Shown here piece by piece: positions 25,489-34,604 of a stretch of DNA of 64,000 nt. The DNA is from Desulfuromonadales bacterium (GTDB taxonomy: Bacteria; Desulfobacterota; Desulfuromonadia; Geobacterales; Pseudopelobacteraceae). A program made the position numbers and the translations under genes. The stretch's first letter is position 1, and each line of letters opens with the position of its first letter. The notes beneath the pieces were generated by a model. The model worked only from the letters and a program-made list of their open reading frames with translations, had not been told where the DNA came from and searched no databases. The DNA lies in NCBI GenBank assembly GCA_013349325.1, contig DUZX01000014.1, positions 19,632 through 83,631 of the forward strand. The letters run 5' to 3'.

Positions 25489-26682
25489 ATGCGCCTTACG
25501 CCCGCAACCGAGCTTGAACACCGCTGTAAACGACTTCAGGATGTGATGGCAGAGCAGAGTTTAGATGCGGTCATTATTGTACAAAATGCTGATCTTTTCT
25601 ATTTTACCGGTACTATTCAGAGCGGAAATCTGTATGTGCCGGCCCAGGGGCAGCCGCTCTATATGGTTCGCAAGGGTGCCGATCGGGCCCGTATGGAATC
25701 CGGGCTTAAAGAGGTCGTGCCGTTCGGTTCGCTCAAGGATATTCCTGCACTTCTTGCCCAGTACAATTACCCGGTCCCGACCCGAATAGGACTTGAGATG
25801 GACGTCATGCCGGTCAATTTTTTCGAGCGCTATCGCAAGGTATATCCGAGTGCCGTCTATCTTGATGCAGCGTCGTTGATCCGCCGCGTCAGGATGGTGA
25901 AATCGCCGTACGAAATACACCTGATGAAGGATGCTGCAGATCAGACAGACCGGATATTTCAGCGTGCCCGAGAGGTAATCCGGGTTGGCATGACGGATAT
26001 TGAACTTGCGGCCGAGCTGGAGCTCACCGCCCGCAAGCTCGGGCATCAGGGCTTAACGCGTATGCGTGGTTTTAATTCAGATCTGTTTTACGGCCAGATA
26101 GTTTCCGGGGTCGATAGTGCTGTTCCGGCTTATCCTGATACCCCTCTGGGGGGATTGGGGCTGAATACGTCCTTTGGTCAAAGTGCCGGTCTGAAACGTA
26201 TCGAAGCGCACGAGCCAGTTGTGGTTGATTTTGCCGGTTGTGTGGATGGATATTTGGCAGATCAGACCAGAGTTTTTGCGATTGGTCCGCTTTCCGATCG
26301 CATGCAGAGAGCTTATGACGCCATGCTGGCCGTGCAGCAGCGTATGACGGAAATTGCACTGCCGGGTGCACGTTGCGGCGCAGTCTACAGCCAGTGTCTG
26401 GCATTGGCTGTAGAGCTTGGATATGCGGATTCCTTCATGGGGGCACGCGGAGCGCAGGTTCCATACATCGGGCATGGAGTCGGGGTTGAAATTGATGAGT
26501 ATCCGCTTATCGCCAAAGGATTTGACTCGATGACACTTGAAGTCGGCATGGCGTTTGCCTTTGAACCGAAAGCGGTTTTCCCGGGAGAGGGGGCGATCGG
26601 TATTGAAAATACTTTTTATCTCAGCAATGAAGGTCTTAAGCGACTGACGTACACGAGTGATGAGCTGGTAATTCTGCCATGA
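25489..26682 (+). CDS. M24-family aminopeptidase (Xaa-Pro peptidase type)
   Basis: This 397-residue protein has a creatinase-type N-terminal domain (about 1-140) and a pita-bread M24 catalytic domain. Metal-ligand motifs are visible: 'VVVDFAGCVDGYLADQTRVF' (two Asp), 'IGHGVGVEIDEYPLI' (His), 'FAFEPKAVFPGEG' (Glu) and 'IGIENTFYL' (Glu). Such enzymes remove an N-terminal residue before proline or act on dipeptides. The ATG at 25489 has AAGGAGA at good spacing. It is divergent from the beta-lactamase-like gene. Confidence 0.88.
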   Translation: MRLTPATELEHRCKRLQDVMAEQSLDAVIIVQNADLFYFTGTIQSGNLYVPAQGQPLYMVRKGADRARMESGLKEVVPFGSLKDIPALLAQYNYPVPTRIGLEMDVMPVNFFERYRKVYPSAVYLDAASLIRRVRMVKSPYEIHLMKDAADQTDRIFQRAREVIRVGMTDIELAAELELTARKLGHQGLTRMRGFNSDLFYGQIVSGVDSAVPAYPDTPLGGLGLNTSFGQSAGLKRIEAHEPVVVDFAGCVDGYLADQTRVFAIGPLSDRMQRAYDAMLAVQQRMTEIALPGARCGAVYSQCLALAVELGYADSFMGARGAQVPYIGHGVGVEIDEYPLIAKGFDSMTLEVGMAFAFEPKAVFPGEGAIGIENTFYLSNEGLKRLTYTSDELVILP

Positions 26683-26703
26683 TCTGGTATGGCAAAATTT
26701 TTG

Positions 26704-26753
26704 TTGCATTTTGATTAAGCCGTCGAGTATAACTGCCGTACAAATTGTATACA
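26704..26753 (+). promoter_or_regulatory. Putative gltA promoter with a GntR-like operator
   Basis: TTGCAT (26704-26709), an 18-nt spacer and TATAAC (26728-26733) form a reasonable promoter. The palindromic TTGTATACA (26745-26753) begins 11 nt after the -10 box, where a bound repressor would block initiation. TGTATACA cores are common in GntR-family operators. Confidence 0.45.
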
Positions 26754-26869
26754 GTATGCTAAAAAAGAGTCCCGTTTCTCCCCGCTAAAGCAGATGGACT
26801 AGAAGTTAGGAAGCTTATAAAGCTTTTTATCCGGGTTCGCACCCACACCACGAAAAGGAGAGTAAAACA

Positions 26870-28198
26870 ATGGCCCTGAAAGACACGCTCAAGCTGAAGA
26901 TCGAGGAACATCGCCCCCGCATCACCAAACTTGTAAAAGAATTCGGTAAAGTCATTATTGATCAGGTAAACATCGACCAGTGCATCGGTGGTGCCCGCGA
27001 TATCCGTTCACTCGTAACAGATATCTCCTATCTGGACCCACAGGAAGGGATCCGTTTCCGTGGTAAGAACATCCCTGAAACTTTTGCTGCGCTGCCAAAG
27101 GCTGCCGGTTCAGCATATCCGACCGTTGAATCCTTCTGGTATTTCCTGCTGACCGGCGATGTCCCGACTGATGCCCAGGTCGCCGAAGTCGTAGCCGAGT
27201 GGAAAACCCGTCAGGTTGTTCCTGAGTATGTATTTACCGCTCTGCGTGCCCTGCCGCATGACAGCCACCCAATGGTTATGCTTTCAGTCGCCATGTTGGC
27301 ATTGCAGAAGGATTCCAAGTTTGCCGGCTTCTATAATTCCGGTAAGTTCAACAAGATGACCGCCTGGGAATACGTCTATGAAGACGCCTGTGACATCGTT
27401 GCCCGCATCCCGATTATCGCCGCCTTCATCTACAACCTCAAATACAAGGGCGACAAGCAGATCGCTATCGATCCTGCCCTCGACATGGGTGCTAACTTCG
27501 CACACATGATCGGTCAGGGTGATGAGTATAAGGATGTTGCCCGTATGTACTTCATCCTGCACTCTGATCATGAGTCCGGCAACGTGTCTGCCCACACGAC
27601 TCATCTGGTTCATTCTGCCCTGTCTGATCCATATTATGCCTACTCTGCAGGGCTGAACGGACTGGCCGGTCCACTGCACGGCCTTGCTAATCAGGAGGTG
27701 CTCGACTGGACTCTCAAGTTCCAGGAAAAATACTGTAAAGGAGTTGAGCCGACTCAGGAACTTATTAAAGCAGCTCTCTGGGATACACTTAATGCCGGCC
27801 AGGTCATACCCGGTTACGGCCATGCGGTTCTTCGCAAGACAGATCCGCGCTACATGGCTCAGCGTGAATTCTGTCTCGCCACTCCAGGGCTGAAAGATGA
27901 TGCACTCTTCAAACTGGTCGCTATGATCTTTGAAACCGCTCCTGGCGTACTCACCGAGCACGGCAAGACCAAGAATCCGTGGCCGAACGTTGATGCACAG
28001 TCCGGCGTCATCCAGATGTACTATGGTCTGACTCAATTCGACTTCTACACGGTTCTGTTCGGTGTTGGACGAGCACTCGGCTGCATGGCTAACATCACCT
28101 GGGATCGTGGTCTCGGTTACGCAATCGAGCGTCCGAAATCAGTAACCACTGCAATGCTTGAAAAATGGGCTGCTGATGGTGGACGTCAATTGTCGTAG
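26870..28198 (+). CDS. gltA: Citrate synthase, eukaryotic-like type
   Basis: This 442-residue enzyme condenses oxaloacetate and acetyl-CoA at the entry of the TCA cycle. The catalytic histidines are in 'GLAGPLHGLANQEVLDW' and 'VIPGYGHAVLRKTDPRY', and the catalytic Asp region is 'NVDAQSGVIQMYYG'. Segments such as 'GGARDIRSLVTDISYLDPQE' and 'RFRGKNIPE' resemble mitochondrial citrate synthases rather than the E. coli hexameric type; this form is known from Geobacter. AAGGAGAG precedes the ATG, and a terminator follows at 28225-28256. It appears monocistronic. Confidence 0.95.
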   Translation: MALKDTLKLKIEEHRPRITKLVKEFGKVIIDQVNIDQCIGGARDIRSLVTDISYLDPQEGIRFRGKNIPETFAALPKAAGSAYPTVESFWYFLLTGDVPTDAQVAEVVAEWKTRQVVPEYVFTALRALPHDSHPMVMLSVAMLALQKDSKFAGFYNSGKFNKMTAWEYVYEDACDIVARIPIIAAFIYNLKYKGDKQIAIDPALDMGANFAHMIGQGDEYKDVARMYFILHSDHESGNVSAHTTHLVHSALSDPYYAYSAGLNGLAGPLHGLANQEVLDWTLKFQEKYCKGVEPTQELIKAALWDTLNAGQVIPGYGHAVLRKTDPRYMAQREFCLATPGLKDDALFKLVAMIFETAPGVLTEHGKTKNPWPNVDAQSGVIQMYYGLTQFDFYTVLFGVGRALGCMANITWDRGLGYAIERPKSVTTAMLEKWAADGGRQLS

Positions 28199-28224
28199 TA
28201 ACAGCTCTTAAATAATCTGAATAT

Positions 28225-28256
28225 GGGGGATGCAGAAATGTATCCCCCTTTTTTAT
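28225..28256 (+). terminator. Rho-independent terminator after gltA
   Basis: A 7-bp stem GGGGGAT (28225-28231) with ATCCCCC (28242-28248) is followed by six T residues. Confidence 0.9.
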
Positions 28257-28335
28257 TTTCCTGCTTGCAATAAAATACAAGTACGGTATAAAGGACAACA
28301 TCCGTCGTATTTAAATAATTCAGGAGGAATTATAC

Positions 28336-28914
28336 ATGGCCGCTTCAATCAAAGGAACGAAAACGGAACAGAATCTGCTTAAATCATTTGCCGGCGAGAG
28401 TCAGGCGCGTAACCGCTATACCTATTTCGCGGGTGTTGCTGCAAAAGAAGGCTTTATTCAGATCGCCGATATCTTTGAAGAAACGGCTAACCAGGAAAAA
28501 GTTCACGCCAAACGATTCTTTAAATTTCTGGAAGGGGGCGACCTTGAAATTACTGCCAGCTTCCCGGCCGGAAAGATCGGCACAACGGCAGAAAATCTGC
28601 TGGCATCTGCTAACGGGGAGCATGAGGAACACACCCTTCTCTATCCCGGTTTTGCGGCCGTGGCCAAGGAGGAGGGGTTTCTGGCAATTGCAGCTGCCTG
28701 GACTGCTATCGCCGTAGCTGAGAAACAGCATGAAAAACGGTATCGTGACCTGTTGGCAAATATTGAAGCTGGCCGGGTTTTTACACGTGATGGCGAGGTC
28801 GTCTGGCGCTGCCGCCATTGCGGATATCTGCATACCGGTAAAGAAGCTCTGGAGCTTTGCCCGGCCTGTCTGCATCCCAAGGCACACTTTGAAATTCTTG
28901 GAGAAAACTGGTAG
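28336..28914 (+). CDS. Rubrerythrin
   Basis: This 192-residue non-haem iron peroxidase reduces hydrogen peroxide in anaerobes. The ferritin-like di-iron domain shows Glu/His ligands in '[16 protein letters not shown]', '[15 protein letters not shown]', '[13 protein letters not shown]' and '[13 protein letters not shown]'. The C-terminal rubredoxin domain has '[20 protein letters not shown]' (two CxxC). CAGGAGGAAT lies before the ATG. It is followed 56 nt later by desulfoferrodoxin, forming an oxygen-stress pair. Confidence 0.95.
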   Translation: MAASIKGTKTEQNLLKSFAGESQARNRYTYFAGVAAKEGFIQIADIFEETANQEKVHAKRFFKFLEGGDLEITASFPAGKIGTTAENLLASANGEHEEHTLLYPGFAAVAKEEGFLAIAAAWTAIAVAEKQHEKRYRDLLANIEAGRVFTRDGEVVWRCRHCGYLHTGKEALELCPACLHPKAHFEILGENW

Positions 28915-28970
28915 AATCGACGGCCTGGTTTCAGGTACGTTATTACACAAACAAAAAAGGAGAACACTAC

Positions 28971-29351
28971 ATGGCAAAGCAACTGGAAGTTTACAAATGT
29001 GCATTATGCGGCAATATTGTTGAAGTTATCCACGCCGGAGATGGAGGTCTGGTCTGCTGTGGTCAGGATATGGCGTTACTTACTGAAAATACGGTAGATG
29101 CCGCCAAAGAAAAACATGTGCCGGTTATCGAAGTCGGGAGCGGATTTGTCAAGGTAACGATCGGTTCAGTTGCACATCCGATGGAAGAGAAACATTATAT
29201 CGAGTGGATCGAACTGATTGCAGACGGTAAAGCCTATCGTCAGTTTTTAAATCCCGGAGAGGTTGCAACCGCTACATTCAACGTCACCGCTACAACGCTG
29301 TCAGCCCGTGAACTCTGCAATTTGCATGGTCTCTGGTCTGCACAGGCATAA
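28971..29351 (+). CDS. dfx: Desulfoferrodoxin (2Fe superoxide reductase)
   Basis: This 126-residue enzyme reduces superoxide to hydrogen peroxide without making oxygen. Centre I (rubredoxin-like Fe) ligands are Cys10, Cys13, Cys29 and Cys30 ('YKCALCG', 'LVCCGQDM'). Centre II ligands are His49, His69, His75, Cys116 and His119, at the same residue numbers as in Desulfovibrio desulfuricans desulfoferrodoxin, with the catalytic Glu47-Lys48 pair present. The peroxide made here can be removed by the rubrerythrin encoded just upstream. AAGGAG precedes the ATG. Confidence 0.97.
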   Translation: MAKQLEVYKCALCGNIVEVIHAGDGGLVCCGQDMALLTENTVDAAKEKHVPVIEVGSGFVKVTIGSVAHPMEEKHYIEWIELIADGKAYRQFLNPGEVATATFNVTATTLSARELCNLHGLWSAQA

Positions 29352-29374
29352 GTAGCCGGTCGCAGGAATAATAC

Positions 29375-29409
29375 AGCGGGAACCCACGAAAGGGCTCCCG
29401 CTTTTTTTA
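29375..29409 (+). terminator. Rho-independent terminator after desulfoferrodoxin
   Basis: The stem AGCGGGAACCC (29375-29385) pairs with GGGCTCCCGCT (29392-29402) and is followed by a run of T residues. Confidence 0.9.
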
Positions 29410-29452
29410 TGGTGCTTTACAGTATATTCAAGCTCATGTATCATCCCGCTTC

Positions 29453-30601
29453 ATGAAACGCATCCTCAGTCTGTACATAATTCGTGAAATTTCCTCACTC
29501 TTTTTACTCGGTATTTCCATCTTTACCCTGATTCTGCTGATGGGACGTCTGATCAAGCTGACTGAACTGGTTGTGTCCCGTGGAGTTCCGCTGCTGGATG
29601 TCGGGCGAATGATTCTGTACCTGATGCCCTCTTTTCTGGTATTTACGATACCGATGGCATTTCTGCTGGCAGTGCTGCTGGCGTTTGGTCGATTCTCTGC
29701 TGATAACGAGATCACCGTTTTAAAGGCCTGCGGTATCAGTCTTGTTCAAATGCTGCCACCGGTTTTTGTGTGCGCCCTGATTGCCACGCTGTTTGCCCTG
29801 GCCGCCAGCACGATCGGAGTCCCATGGGGAAATAGTGCGTTCAAGAATCTGACTATCAAGGTGTTGAAACAGAATGCAGCCGCCACAATCCGGGAGAAAG
29901 TATTCTGGGATGAGATTCCCGGCATTATGCTCTACACCGATGCTTTCGATGCCAAGCTGAACCGACTGCAGGGGATTGTTATTCACGATGGGCGTAATCC
30001 GGAACGTCCCATGACTATATTTGCACGTGAAGGGGTTCTTGAAGGGGGCGGACCGCAATCTTCTTTGCGCGTATCACTTGATAACGGTACTATCCACGCT
30101 GCCGGTGCGCGAGGTGAATACCGTCTGATACATTTTGAAGAATATATCATGACGGTCGGTCATCAGGGTGGAGGCGCCGGAGGTGGTCGCAATGAGTTGG
30201 ATATGTGGATCAGCGAGCTGCAGCAACAGATTTCAAGCCCGGCTGTTACGGTTCAAAATCGATTGAAAATGCTGTCAGAACTGCACAGTCGCTTTGCTTT
30301 TCCGTGCGCATCGCTGGTATTTGTATTCATCGCCGTGCCAATGGGTATCCAGAACCGCCGCTCCGGAAAATCAGCCGGATTTAGTGCCAGTATCGGCCTG
30401 CTCTTGACGTATTATGTTCTCATGTCGATAGCCCGAACACTTGCCGAAAAAGGGGTCCTGCCGGCGGCAATGGCACTCTGGATTCCAAATATCGTATTCT
30501 GTCTGTTCGGCTGGATGCTGCTGCGCCTGGTATCTCTGGAACGAAGCTTTCCGGTCCCTACGTTTAATGGTCTTCGTGCCCTGTTGAGAGTCAAAAGCTG
30601 A
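29453..30601 (+). CDS. lptF: LPS export permease LptF
   Basis: This 382-residue YjgP/YjgQ-family protein is one of the two membrane subunits of the LptB2FG ABC exporter that extracts lipopolysaccharide from the inner membrane. It has three N-terminal transmembrane helices (e.g. 'SLFLLGISIFTLILLMGRLI', 'SFLVFTIPMAFLLAVLLAF'), a periplasmic beta-jellyroll region (about 120-260) and three C-terminal helices. The segment 'SADNEITVLKACGISLVQM' is the family signature for contact with LptB. It abuts lptG with no gap. Confidence 0.9.
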   Translation: MKRILSLYIIREISSLFLLGISIFTLILLMGRLIKLTELVVSRGVPLLDVGRMILYLMPSFLVFTIPMAFLLAVLLAFGRFSADNEITVLKACGISLVQMLPPVFVCALIATLFALAASTIGVPWGNSAFKNLTIKVLKQNAAATIREKVFWDEIPGIMLYTDAFDAKLNRLQGIVIHDGRNPERPMTIFAREGVLEGGGPQSSLRVSLDNGTIHAAGARGEYRLIHFEEYIMTVGHQGGGAGGGRNELDMWISELQQQISSPAVTVQNRLKMLSELHSRFAFPCASLVFVFIAVPMGIQNRRSGKSAGFSASIGLLLTYYVLMSIARTLAEKGVLPAAMALWIPNIVFCLFGWMLLRLVSLERSFPVPTFNGLRALLRVKS

Positions 30602-31681
30602 ATGGGTATTTTAAGCCGCTATATAGCTCGTACCTGGGCCCGCTTGATGCTGCTCTGTCTGAGTGGTTTTATCTCGGTCTATCTCGTCATTGATTTGATC
30701 GAGAAGGTACCTCGCTTCATACGTTCCGGCGGTACGGCTGGAGATATGCTCCTCTATTTTATCTGCAAGTTGCCGGAGATGCTTGGTCGTACGGCGACGT
30801 TTTCAACGCTGATGGCGACCTTGCTGGCGTTGGGCATGTTATCGCGTGACAGCGAGATTGTTGCCATGCGTAGTTGCGGGGTCAGTCTGCCGCGTATAGC
30901 CATGCCGATGCTCGCTTTGGGGCTGGTGGCCAGTCTGCTGCTGCTGGTCAATGCCGAACTGGTACTGCCGAAAAGCTATGAGCTGACCGAGCAGATTGAT
31001 AAGCGTGTTATCAAAAAGCAAGCCGGACGGGCGGTTTTTAAACGAAATAACATCTGGTTTCGATCCGATACCCAGATACTGCAGGCGCAGCTCTTTGATC
31101 CGGTCACCAGCACGCTGAGCGGCGTTGTTATCTGGAGTCTGGGTGCTGCTATGAGTCCGCTCAGCCGGACAGATGCCGAGGCCGCCAGATTTGCTGACGG
31201 GCGCTGGACTTTATTGAATGCTGTCACGAAAGATTTCGCTGCTGTCGGCGGTTACAATTCCCGCTCAAGCGCATCCTTGGGAATCGATCTGAAACTCAAG
31301 GTTGAGGATCTGCGAATTCTGGACAGTGATGCCGATAACATGAGTTTCATGACGCTTAAATCGTATGCAGACAATTTGAAAAGCGGGGGATATCAGGCCT
31401 ATCGATATCTGACCTTGATGCACAGCAAGCTGGCTGCGCCGTTTGCTGCGCTGATAATGGTTCTGCTCGGGATTCCGTTTGCACTGCGCAGCAGTCGTTC
31501 GGGTGGTATTGCACTTGGAATCGGAGCCAGTGTCGCGATTGGATTTGCCTATTTCGTTGTCAATGCCGTGCTGCTATCATATGGTCGCAGCGGTGCTTTC
31601 CCACCGCTTCTTGCGGCGTGGGGTGCAAATGGTATCTTTTTGGTCTGCGGAATATGGCTTGCCAGAGAAATTAAAAACTAG
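30602..31681 (+). CDS. lptG: LPS export permease LptG
   Basis: This 359-residue partner of LptF has the same layout: N-terminal helices ('LMLLCLSGFISVYLVIDLIE'), the signature 'SRDSEIVAMRSCGVSLPRI', a periplasmic domain and C-terminal helices ('LALGIGASVAIGFAYFVVN' type segment). It starts on the base after the lptF stop, so the two are translationally coupled. LptB, LptC and LptA are not in the window. Confidence 0.9.
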   Translation: MGILSRYIARTWARLMLLCLSGFISVYLVIDLIEKVPRFIRSGGTAGDMLLYFICKLPEMLGRTATFSTLMATLLALGMLSRDSEIVAMRSCGVSLPRIAMPMLALGLVASLLLLVNAELVLPKSYELTEQIDKRVIKKQAGRAVFKRNNIWFRSDTQILQAQLFDPVTSTLSGVVIWSLGAAMSPLSRTDAEAARFADGRWTLLNAVTKDFAAVGGYNSRSSASLGIDLKLKVEDLRILDSDADNMSFMTLKSYADNLKSGGYQAYRYLTLMHSKLAAPFAALIMVLLGIPFALRSSRSGGIALGIGASVAIGFAYFVVNAVLLSYGRSGAFPPLLAAWGANGIFLVCGIWLAREIKN

Positions 31682-31726
31682 ATGTTACTGTTGGAATATA
31701 TGTTTTCTGTAAGGGGAGGGGATGCT

Positions 31727-32659
31727 ATGAAACGGATTATACCAGTGGTTGCGGTAGTGATGCTTGTTACATTGTTATCAACCACCGTGATGGCTTCCGA
31801 ACGGCCACATCGGGTCATTGCTGAGCTTGCTCCTGTCGCAGCAGCCGCTGTTCCTGCTCCCGTGCCGGTAAGTGTCGTGAGCATTATTCCGGCTCAGGCA
31901 GAACCGGGCGGGCGGGTTTCGTTGTTTGGTTCCGGCTTCGGTGAAACCGCCTCTGTTTTTCTGGGCACCGCCGAGATTCCGGTTCTGATCAGCGATGGCA
32001 AACAGGCTGAATTCAATGTACCGCTGCAGCTTGAGGCCGGTCTGTATGTGCTCTACCTGAAACGGGCAGACGGCACCGTCGGGCGTCCGTATAATTTCAC
32101 CGTGTTGCCGCTTAAACCGGTTCTGAGCGCTCTCACGCCCGATCATATCAGTGCTTGTTCGCAGGGAAAGGAACGTGAAGTTGCTGCCCAGGGGCTCAAT
32201 TTTGCCTCACACGCCCTCTTGCTTTTTGACGGCGCAGTTATCAGAACTCTGGCTGTGTATCCCGATATAATCAGCTTTACCGTTCCGCAGGTGGCGGGCG
32301 GGCTCCACCAGGTGTCCGTTAAAAACTCGCCCGATAACGGATCGGTTGCTATGGCTTTGACCATTGAAACAAAGCCGGAAGTAGCGCAGGTTACCGTTGG
32401 CAATCAGTTTGTTAATTACTATGAACTCATTGTTACCGGGAAAAATTTCAGTCAAAATTCGTCCCTCTTTGTCGATGGCCAGCTGATTGGCGGTCGGGGA
32501 GGGCAGGATATGGTTGACCGCGAGAAGTTAATCTATATCGATTGCTCAAAATTAATCTATCAGCGGCACCCTTACTCACCGACGGCAAAAGATTTCAGCT
32601 TGCAGGTAATTAACGCGGGGGGCGAAAGCAGCCAGGCTGTTGCCGTCACTGCACCCTGA
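31727..32659 (+). CDS. Secreted IPT/TIG-repeat protein
   Basis: This 310-residue protein has a signal peptide (cleavage probably after 'LLSTTVMA') and immunoglobulin-like IPT/TIG units: one at about 35-115 ('IIPAQAEPGGRVSLFGSGFG', 'AEFNVPLQLEAGLYVLYL'), a second at about 120-205 and a weaker third at about 210-310 ('NYYELIVTGKNFSQNSSLFV'). The start at 31727 is supported by GGGGAGGGG upstream and by the signal peptide directly after it. It lies between lptG and an LTA-synthase-like gene, so an envelope role is likely. No catalytic motif is seen. Confidence 0.75.
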   Translation: MKRIIPVVAVVMLVTLLSTTVMASERPHRVIAELAPVAAAAVPAPVPVSVVSIIPAQAEPGGRVSLFGSGFGETASVFLGTAEIPVLISDGKQAEFNVPLQLEAGLYVLYLKRADGTVGRPYNFTVLPLKPVLSALTPDHISACSQGKEREVAAQGLNFASHALLLFDGAVIRTLAVYPDIISFTVPQVAGGLHQVSVKNSPDNGSVAMALTIETKPEVAQVTVGNQFVNYYELIVTGKNFSQNSSLFVDGQLIGGRGGQDMVDREKLIYIDCSKLIYQRHPYSPTAKDFSLQVINAGGESSQAVAVTAP

Positions 32660-32683
32660 AATATCAAAGGAAAATAGAAGACA

Positions 32684-34594
32684 ATGTTTCTTAAAAACCG
32701 ATTTAACGCACTGGTAACACTCTGGTTATCTCTGATAGCATTTTCAACGACCTGCAGGACGATTCTGCTGGTAAAATCCCTCCCCAGTCTGGAGCTGAAA
32801 GCTCTGCTGCTGATAAAAATCTACGCGGTCGGGTTTCTGTTTGACTGCGTGACCTTCAGCTACGTGGCCATCCCGTTTGTGCTGGTGCTGACGCTGCTTC
32901 CGGATAGACCCTTCAACAGCAGGGTTTTCAGAATCTGCGCCGGAACGGTTGCGTTCATTTACAGTTACCTGATGCTCTTCAACCTGGTAGCCGAGTACAC
33001 CTTTTTTGATGAATTTGCTACCCGCTTCAATTTCATTGCCGTGGATTATCTGATTTACACCAACGAAGTAATCAAAAATATCCGCGAGTCCTATCCGGTC
33101 AATGGTATCCTTGCTGCTCTCTTTGTCGTTAATCTGCTCGTCTTTATTCCGCTTAAGCGCTCTCTGTTCCACTCATTCGGCTTTGCATCCCGTTTTGCTG
33201 CCAGGGCCGCAATCGGAGTGCCGATGTTGCTGCTGCCGATCGTTTCCTTCCTGGCGATCGATCTGGGGCTGTCACAGATTTCACCCAATAATTATGCTAA
33301 TGAACTTGCCGGAAACGGTTTGTACTGCCTCTTTTCAGCCTTCAGGAACAACGAGCTGGACTTTAACAAATTCTACGTTACCCGACCGGACAGTGCGGTC
33401 GTTGCGCATCTGAAAGGGCGCATGCAGAGCACACACAGCCCGTTGGAAAGGCCGGACGGCACTGATATTACGCGGGTCATTCAGCCGACTGGTCCCGAGC
33501 GCCGCTTCAATCTTGTTGTCGTTATTGAAGAGAGTCTGAGCGCGGAGTTTCTGACCGCCTTTGGTAACACCAAGGGTATCACCCCGGTCATGGACAAGCT
33601 TTCAGAAGAGGCGCTGTTCTTTACGCACCTGTATGCCACGGGAACACGTACCGTACGTGGTCTGGAAGCGATCACACTCTCGATGCCGCCGCTTCCGGGG
33701 ACATCGATTGTCAAGCGCCCCAAAAATGAAAACTTCTTTTCATGGGGCTCTGTCATGAAAGCCAAAGGGTATGACAACAAGTTTATTTATGCCGGTCACG
33801 GTTATTTCGACAACATGAACTATTTTTACGCAAATAACGGTTTTGCTACCGTTGACCGGACTGATTTTGCAAAGGATGAAATCACCTTTACCAACGCCTG
33901 GGGGGTCTGTGACGAAGATCTTTTTATGAAGGCGCTCAAGGAAGCTGATCGTTCGTACACGCTTAAAAAGCCTTTTTTCAGCGTGGTGATGACAACCTCC
34001 AATCACCGTCCCTTTACCTACCCGGATGGCAAGATAGATATTCCTTCCAAGACAGGACGTGACGGAGGTGTCAAGTATGCTGACTACTCCATTGGTCGTT
34101 TTCTGGAGGAAGCCCGCAAGAAACCGTGGTTTCATGATACGATATTTGTCATCGTTGCCGACCACTGTGCCGACAGTGCTGCCAAGCTGGCCCTGCCGGT
34201 CAAGAAATATGAGATTCCACTCTTTATGTATGCCCCGGCACTGATAAAACCTCAGAAAGTTGATCGCATGATGAGTCAGATTGACATTGCGCCGACCGTT
34301 CTCGGGCTTTTGAACTTCAGCTATCGTTCACACTTCATCGGTGATGACATTCTGAAAAGCGATGTCAGGCCGGAGCGGGCCTTTATTTCAACTTACCAAA
34401 AACTGGGCTATATTCAGGAGGATAAACTGGTGGTACTCGGCCCCCAAAAAGAGGCCGGTTTCTTCAGCTTTTCACGGCAGGATGGTAAAACAGCAGAAAT
34501 GAAGCCGCAGGAGAATCTGCTGCTGGATGCGTTGGGATATTTTCAGGGGAGTAATTATATTTACAAGAACAGGCTGAATCGTTTGGCAAAATAG
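32684..34594 (+). CDS. LTA synthase-family sulfatase-fold transferase
   Basis: This 636-residue membrane enzyme has about five N-terminal transmembrane helices (residues about 10-195) and a periplasmic alkaline phosphatase-superfamily domain. Metal and nucleophile motifs are visible: 'NLVVVIEESLSAEFLTAFG' (Glu ligand), 'YATGTRTVRGLEAITLSMPP' (probable Thr nucleophile), 'SVVMTTSNHRPF' and 'FVIVADHCADSA' (Asp/His ligands). Family members move phosphoglycerol or phosphoethanolamine from phospholipids to glycans (LtaS, OpgB). In a Gram-negative with LptFG nearby, modification of periplasmic glucans or LPS is the most likely job; the substrate cannot be read from sequence. Confidence 0.82.
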   Translation: MFLKNRFNALVTLWLSLIAFSTTCRTILLVKSLPSLELKALLLIKIYAVGFLFDCVTFSYVAIPFVLVLTLLPDRPFNSRVFRICAGTVAFIYSYLMLFNLVAEYTFFDEFATRFNFIAVDYLIYTNEVIKNIRESYPVNGILAALFVVNLLVFIPLKRSLFHSFGFASRFAARAAIGVPMLLLPIVSFLAIDLGLSQISPNNYANELAGNGLYCLFSAFRNNELDFNKFYVTRPDSAVVAHLKGRMQSTHSPLERPDGTDITRVIQPTGPERRFNLVVVIEESLSAEFLTAFGNTKGITPVMDKLSEEALFFTHLYATGTRTVRGLEAITLSMPPLPGTSIVKRPKNENFFSWGSVMKAKGYDNKFIYAGHGYFDNMNYFYANNGFATVDRTDFAKDEITFTNAWGVCDEDLFMKALKEADRSYTLKKPFFSVVMTTSNHRPFTYPDGKIDIPSKTGRDGGVKYADYSIGRFLEEARKKPWFHDTIFVIVADHCADSAAKLALPVKKYEIPLFMYAPALIKPQKVDRMMSQIDIAPTVLGLLNFSYRSHFIGDDILKSDVRPERAFISTYQKLGYIQEDKLVVLGPQKEAGFFSFSRQDGKTAEMKPQENLLLDALGYFQGSNYIYKNRLNRLAK

Positions 34595-34604
34595 TCGCAG
34601 ACAC

